The position numbers and the translations under genes are program-made. The notes under the pieces are model-generated. The model searched no databases, was not told where the DNA came from, and was given only the letters and a program-made list of their open reading frames with translations. Below are positions 61,003 through 64,000 of a stretch of DNA of 64,000 nt, piece after piece. Source of the stretch: an uncultured Bacillota bacterium (GTDB taxonomy: Bacteria > Bacillota > Clostridia > Christensenellales > Borkfalkiaceae); assembly GCA_949287815.1 (NCBI GenBank), contig CASEHS010000004.1:20000-83999 (forward strand). The letters are read 5' to 3'. Position 1 is the stretch's first letter; every line of letters begins with the position of its first letter.

Positions 61003-62349
61003 TTATTTTTCGGCGGTTGAATCTTTTTGTATTTCATGCATCGCAACAAGTTTCCCTTTCCCGAACGGAAGAGCCGAAGGATATAACGCATTAAATTCCA
61101 CTTCTTTTATAAACGGCTGCAGATCGCGGACAAGGCAATCGTTTATACATATGTTTCTATATTCGATTTGCTCTACCGTGCAATTCACGTACGGATCGAA
61201 CAATTCGAGATGTTTTTCCGCGATATACTGCGATTTCGGCCCCACCGTCATAAAATAGGAATTCGGATAAGCCGATTTATCCAATCGGACGTTCACGTTG
61301 ATAAAACGTATATTTTTTACGTTCGAGCCAACCTCAAACGTTGCGAAGTTTCCGGCAACGAGATCGCTGTTTAAATAATTCGCTTGCTTATCCACAGGAG
61401 ACGTGGTATCGGCAACGATATTTTCAAACGTAACGTTTTCGATTCTGCCGACGCCTATCTCTTTTTCGGGGGAATTTATATATGCGGGCGTTTGCAGGTA
61501 CATTTTAAACGTAGTCACGCCCGAAACATTTTTTACCGTAAGATTTTTAATACGGCAATCTTCTTTTTCGCCGTTTTTATACGGATACACTCCCGGTTGA
61601 ATCCGGAAAGATTTATGTGTGTTCGCCCCGCCTTCGCTTTGCACGCCGTCTATCGTCAAGTTTTCTATCGCGCCGAAATTGATCGAAGAATTATCCCAAT
61701 CGTAGGCGTTCAGCGCAATCAGATCGTCCTCCGTATGACCTGAAAGATTTTTCACAGTTCCGTTTTTAACGCCGCCGTTTACGTGTAAGCCGTCGGCAAA
61801 ACAGTTTTCAAAACGGATATTTTCTATTTTGAAATCGCTTACTCTGCCTATCTGACAGGCAAAACCCGCAACGGAACGGAACACGAGATTTTTTAGGGTT
61901 AGTCCGCGCACGCCGCTGAATAAAAAACACGTGGAAACGCCGTGATACGAATCGCTTTCATCAAAACATCCTGAAACGCCGTAGCCGAGCCTCTCTTCGT
62001 TCTCTTCGCCCCATACGCCACCGCAGATCGAAATATTTTCGTCGCACGGCGCGTCGGCGGGAATCTTGCGTTCCGAACCGTCGATTACATTCTCGTTTCT
62101 TAAAAGCAACGTTTTCGTGCCTTTTATCAGAATGATTTCAGCATGTTCGTCGGCAACGATCCGCGTATCCGACGGCACCGTCAGCGAACGGTCGATATAA
62201 TATTTCCCCGCCGATATATAAATTTCCGCATACTCGCTCAAAGCACGGCAAAACGCTTCCGTCCAGATTTTTCCGTCTTTATACGAAACAAAGTCATCGC
62301 TTCGTATGCACGATAAATCGATTTTTCTATTTTTTACCCCTCTTCCCAT
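61003..62349 (-). CDS. GH28-like right-handed beta-helix protein
   Basis: 448 residues of parallel beta-helix sequence with repeated strand-turn patterns such as LTLKNLVFRSVAGFACQIG (about 153-171) and IENIRFENCFADGLHVNGG. The block SGHTEDDLIALNAYDWD resembles the GH28 polygalacturonase catalytic region with paired aspartates. No signal peptide is seen, unusual for a polysaccharide-degrading beta-helix. It overlaps the upstream BspA-like gene by 16 bases. GGGAG precedes the ATG by ten bases. Activity could be an exo-polygalacturonase-like or related glycosidase; uncertain. Confidence 0.75.
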   Translation of the reverse strand: MGRGVKNRKIDLSCIRSDDFVSYKDGKIWTEAFCRALSEYAEIYISAGKYYIDRSLTVPSDTRIVADEHAEIILIKGTKTLLLRNENVIDGSERKIPADAPCDENISICGGVWGEENEERLGYGVSGCFDESDSYHGVSTCFLFSGVRGLTLKNLVFRSVAGFACQIGRVSDFKIENIRFENCFADGLHVNGGVKNGTVKNLSGHTEDDLIALNAYDWDNSSINFGAIENLTIDGVQSEGGANTHKSFRIQPGVYPYKNGEKEDCRIKNLTVKNVSGVTTFKMYLQTPAYINSPEKEIGVGRIENVTFENIVADTTSPVDKQANYLNSDLVAGNFATFEVGSNVKNIRFINVNVRLDKSAYPNSYFMTVGPKSQYIAEKHLELFDPYVNCTVEQIEYRNICINDCLVRDLQPFIKEVEFNALYPSALPFGKGKLVAMHEIQKDSTAEK

Positions 62350-63323
62350 ATGGCAGGTTCTCCCGAAACGTAATGCCAGTAATTGCCGGGCTTATCCGGC
62401 TGTTTATCGGAATAAAAATATACTACGGCAATATCGGAAGCGATCGATTTTGCCGAAAACGTGACGCCGCCCGTTCCCGTATACGGCTCGTCGGAAAGCT
62501 CCACGGTCTCCCACCGATATTCTTCCCCCTCATAAAAAATCTGCCGTAAATTCGCCCAGATTCCCACATATTCGATCCTTTTCAGCGTGGCGGGTAGCAC
62601 AATTTTCGTAATTTCGCTTGCAAACGCGTAAGGCTCGATCACAGTAACCCCTTCCGGAATCACTATCGAATCATACGTATGCCCCTGAGCCAATCGGGAG
62701 GGAATTTTCGTCACCTTTGCGGGAATCGTAAACGACTTCAACGCAGAACATCCTGCAAAAGCAGATGCGCCGAGCACGGTTACCGTTTCAGGCAGATCCG
62801 CAGTTTCGAGATTATAGCATCCTTTGAACGCATAATCGCCCACGGAAACAAGCGCTGACGGAAACCGCACGGAAACAAGCGATTCGTTATCTTTAAAAGA
62901 ATCGACTTTAATCGCCGTTACAGGACAGCCCTTATAGTCATCCGGCATATACACGTCCGCTACGTTGCCCGTATAGCCGCTAATCAGATAACTTTCTTCT
63001 TTCAGAGATTTTGAGAAACTCAATCCCGATGTATAAGAAATCGTGTTCACCGTTTTATTTTCCGTCACGGGCAAATCGAAATTGAAATTCCATTCTGTAA
63101 TGCAGTTTTCCTTTTCCGAGGCAGGCGCCTCTACGCTTTTTACGTCGATCTTCTCCCCGGAAGCAACGGTTATCTCCGCTTTCGTTTCGTTGCCCTGCAC
63201 AAACGTCACTTTCACTTCCTGCGTTTTTTCTCCCGTTCCGGCACAGCCGAAAAAAGAAAAAACAGATATTCCCGCCATGAAACACGCCGCAAAAATCAAA
63301 GCGCATCCCGATATCTTTCTCAT
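62334..63323 (-). CDS. BspA-type leucine-rich repeat lipoprotein
   Basis: 329 residues starting MRKISGCALIFAACF, with a lipobox Cys at SFFGC. A short beta domain is followed by LRR_5/BspA repeats (VSVRFPSALVSVGDYAFKGC, LETADLPETVTVLGASAFAGC, LKSFTIPAKVTKIP, IEPYAFASEITKIVLPATL, about 150-260). Such proteins bind host or polymer surfaces. ATG 63323 has GAGGAG upstream; the frame is open nine codons more. It is co-transcribed with the GH28-like and GH95-like genes. Confidence 0.85.
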   Translation of the reverse strand: MRKISGCALIFAACFMAGISVFSFFGCAGTGEKTQEVKVTFVQGNETKAEITVASGEKIDVKSVEAPASEKENCITEWNFNFDLPVTENKTVNTISYTSGLSFSKSLKEESYLISGYTGNVADVYMPDDYKGCPVTAIKVDSFKDNESLVSVRFPSALVSVGDYAFKGCYNLETADLPETVTVLGASAFAGCSALKSFTIPAKVTKIPSRLAQGHTYDSIVIPEGVTVIEPYAFASEITKIVLPATLKRIEYVGIWANLRQIFYEGEEYRWETVELSDEPYTGTGGVTFSAKSIASDIAVVYFYSDKQPDKPGNYWHYVSGEPAIWEEG

Positions 63324-63374
63324 CTCTGCTCCTCTTTGTAAAAAATTCACTTTTTGCCTGCTAAAAACGAATCA

Positions 63375-63412
63375 CGCTTTCCGCACATTCTTTCACTTTT
63401 CGGCGGAAAGCG
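63375..63412 (-). terminator. hairpin after the frameshifted BspA-like gene
   Basis: CGCTTTCCGC (63375-63384) pairs perfectly with GCGGAAAGCG (63403-63412); on the minus strand TGATTCGTTTTTAG follows. It lies 62 bases past the stop at 63474. Confidence 0.5.
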
Positions 63413-63473
63413 TATCGTTTAATTTCTGTTTATCGCAGCCGACAGGTCACGATTTATGCCCACAGCGTAGCCA

Positions 63474-64000
63474 CTAAGTCACGGTCTTGCTCTGAACGTC
63501 GCCGCAGTCGCCGCAAACGCCGTCTTTATAGTTATGCTCAGCCGCGCCGTGAATAATTTCGCCGTTTTCGTCGAAATGCGCCGTGAATAATTTCGCCGTT
63601 TTCGTCGAAATTCCATTGCAAACATTTCGTTGCGTCGCCTTTATAGAAAACAATGCCGGTAAGAAGATTGTTTTTTTCGTTCGGCGCGGCTTTGATATCG
63701 CTGTCCGCAAAAGATCCGATCGAATAGATATCTACGCAGGGGACGGTTTTGATCACATTATTATTCTGATCTAGGCGATCTCTTCCCAAAAACTGCTGCG
63801 ATTCCGCCACAGCATACAGATTGAATTTTTCGTTGACGATAAGCGTTCTGAGTTTGTAACAATCGAGGAAATTGTTCCCCGTATCGATACCCTGTATGCC
63901 CTGATAAATTCCCGTGTCGCTCAGATTGACGTAAGCCATATCCGTGATTCCCGTCATCGAAACGTATTCGAGATTTCCGCAATTTGCAAATACGCTTCCG
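63474..64000 (-). pseudogene. BspA-type LRR protein, 3' part, frameshifted by a tandem duplication
   Basis: The frame enters from beyond the window (VFANCGNLEYVSMTGITDM, an LRR_5 unit) and runs through NLLTGIVFYKGDATKCLQWN. At 63544-63611 a 34-base unit is exactly duplicated. In the present frame translation ends soon after (GAFRRKRRNYSRRG, stop near 63538). Removing one copy restores a continuous frame ending in HNYKDGVCGDCGDVQSKTVT at 63474, a typical C-terminal tail of such surface proteins. The gene is therefore broken, phase-variable, or affected by an assembly error. The N-terminus lies outside the window. Confidence 0.75.
63544..63611. repeat. 34-bp perfect tandem duplication inside the BspA-like gene
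   Basis: Bases 63544-63577 and 63578-63611 are identical. The length of 34 is one more than a multiple of three, so each extra copy shifts the reading frame. Confidence 0.95.

Overview
The window reads as the chromosome of an uncultured, gut-type anaerobic member of the Clostridia (Bacillota). The signs are AGGAGG-type ribosome binding sites, TTGACA/TATAAT promoters, lipobox lipoproteins, a flavo-diiron oxygen-detoxification protein, a ferredoxin-linked 2-oxoacid oxidoreductase, and carbohydrate ABC transporters without a local ATPase. I cannot name a genus from the sequence.

Layout. 0-2.3 kb: the rpmG-secE-nusG-rplK-rplA operon (minus; rplA is cut by the window edge). 2.5-5.1 kb: flavo-diiron protein, a small beta-flower-like protein and a zinc phospholipase C-like protein. 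5.2-8.25 kb: tRNA-Val, -Gly, -Cys and -Leu, then an integrated-element scar (copies of tRNA-Leu sequence, arm-type repeats, a complete tyrosine integrase, one unknown gene and a beheaded AraC gene). 8.3-19.5 kb: two minus operons. The first is GH112 phosphorylase, KDPG aldolase and KDG kinase. The second is two Gfo/Idh/MocA oxidoreductases, two xylose-isomerase-like TIM barrels, uronate isomerase, mannonate dehydratase and mannonate oxidoreductase. Together they run D-glucuronate to pyruvate plus glyceraldehyde-3-phosphate. 19.6-28 kb: an AraC regulator, then housekeeping genes (shikimate kinase, mutY, an Ogg-vor operon, membrane proteins). 28-43.8 kb: a glycan-uptake locus with an ABC transporter, three large exported Ig-like or DUF4838 proteins, a second AraC regulator, a cytoplasmic DUF4838 protein and a third TIM-barrel isomerase. 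43.9-51.7 kb: a YwaF-like membrane protein and an ABC exporter operon with a 1558-residue Ig-like surface protein. 52-58.9 kb: a decay zone of gene fragments (GH94 tail, Ig-like pieces, AraC tail, TOTE-primase/XRE chimera, GH1 tail) around an intact DUF4143 ATPase and an intact GH94 phosphorylase. 58.9-64 kb: GH95-like and GH28-like enzymes and BspA-type leucine-rich proteins, the last frameshifted by a 34-bp tandem duplication.

How the parts work together. Three promoters far apart (near 19.5, 40.1 and 43.8 kb) carry the same two-part box, TGCAA-N17-TGCTA, with TGCTA directly abutting the -35 hexamer. Two of the three face a divergent araC gene whose own -35 is the outer half-site. This ties the glucuronate and oxidoreductase operon, the ABC transporter and DUF4838 operon, and the isomerase and cytoplasmic DUF4838 operon into one inferred regulon. 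My best reading is a Gram-positive glycan-utilization system for a glucuronate-containing glycan or glycoside. Import would be by the ABC transporter and cleavage by DUF4838 proteins, possibly helped by an oxidation-elimination route using Gfo/Idh and TIM-barrel proteins. The substrate and the chemistry are inference.
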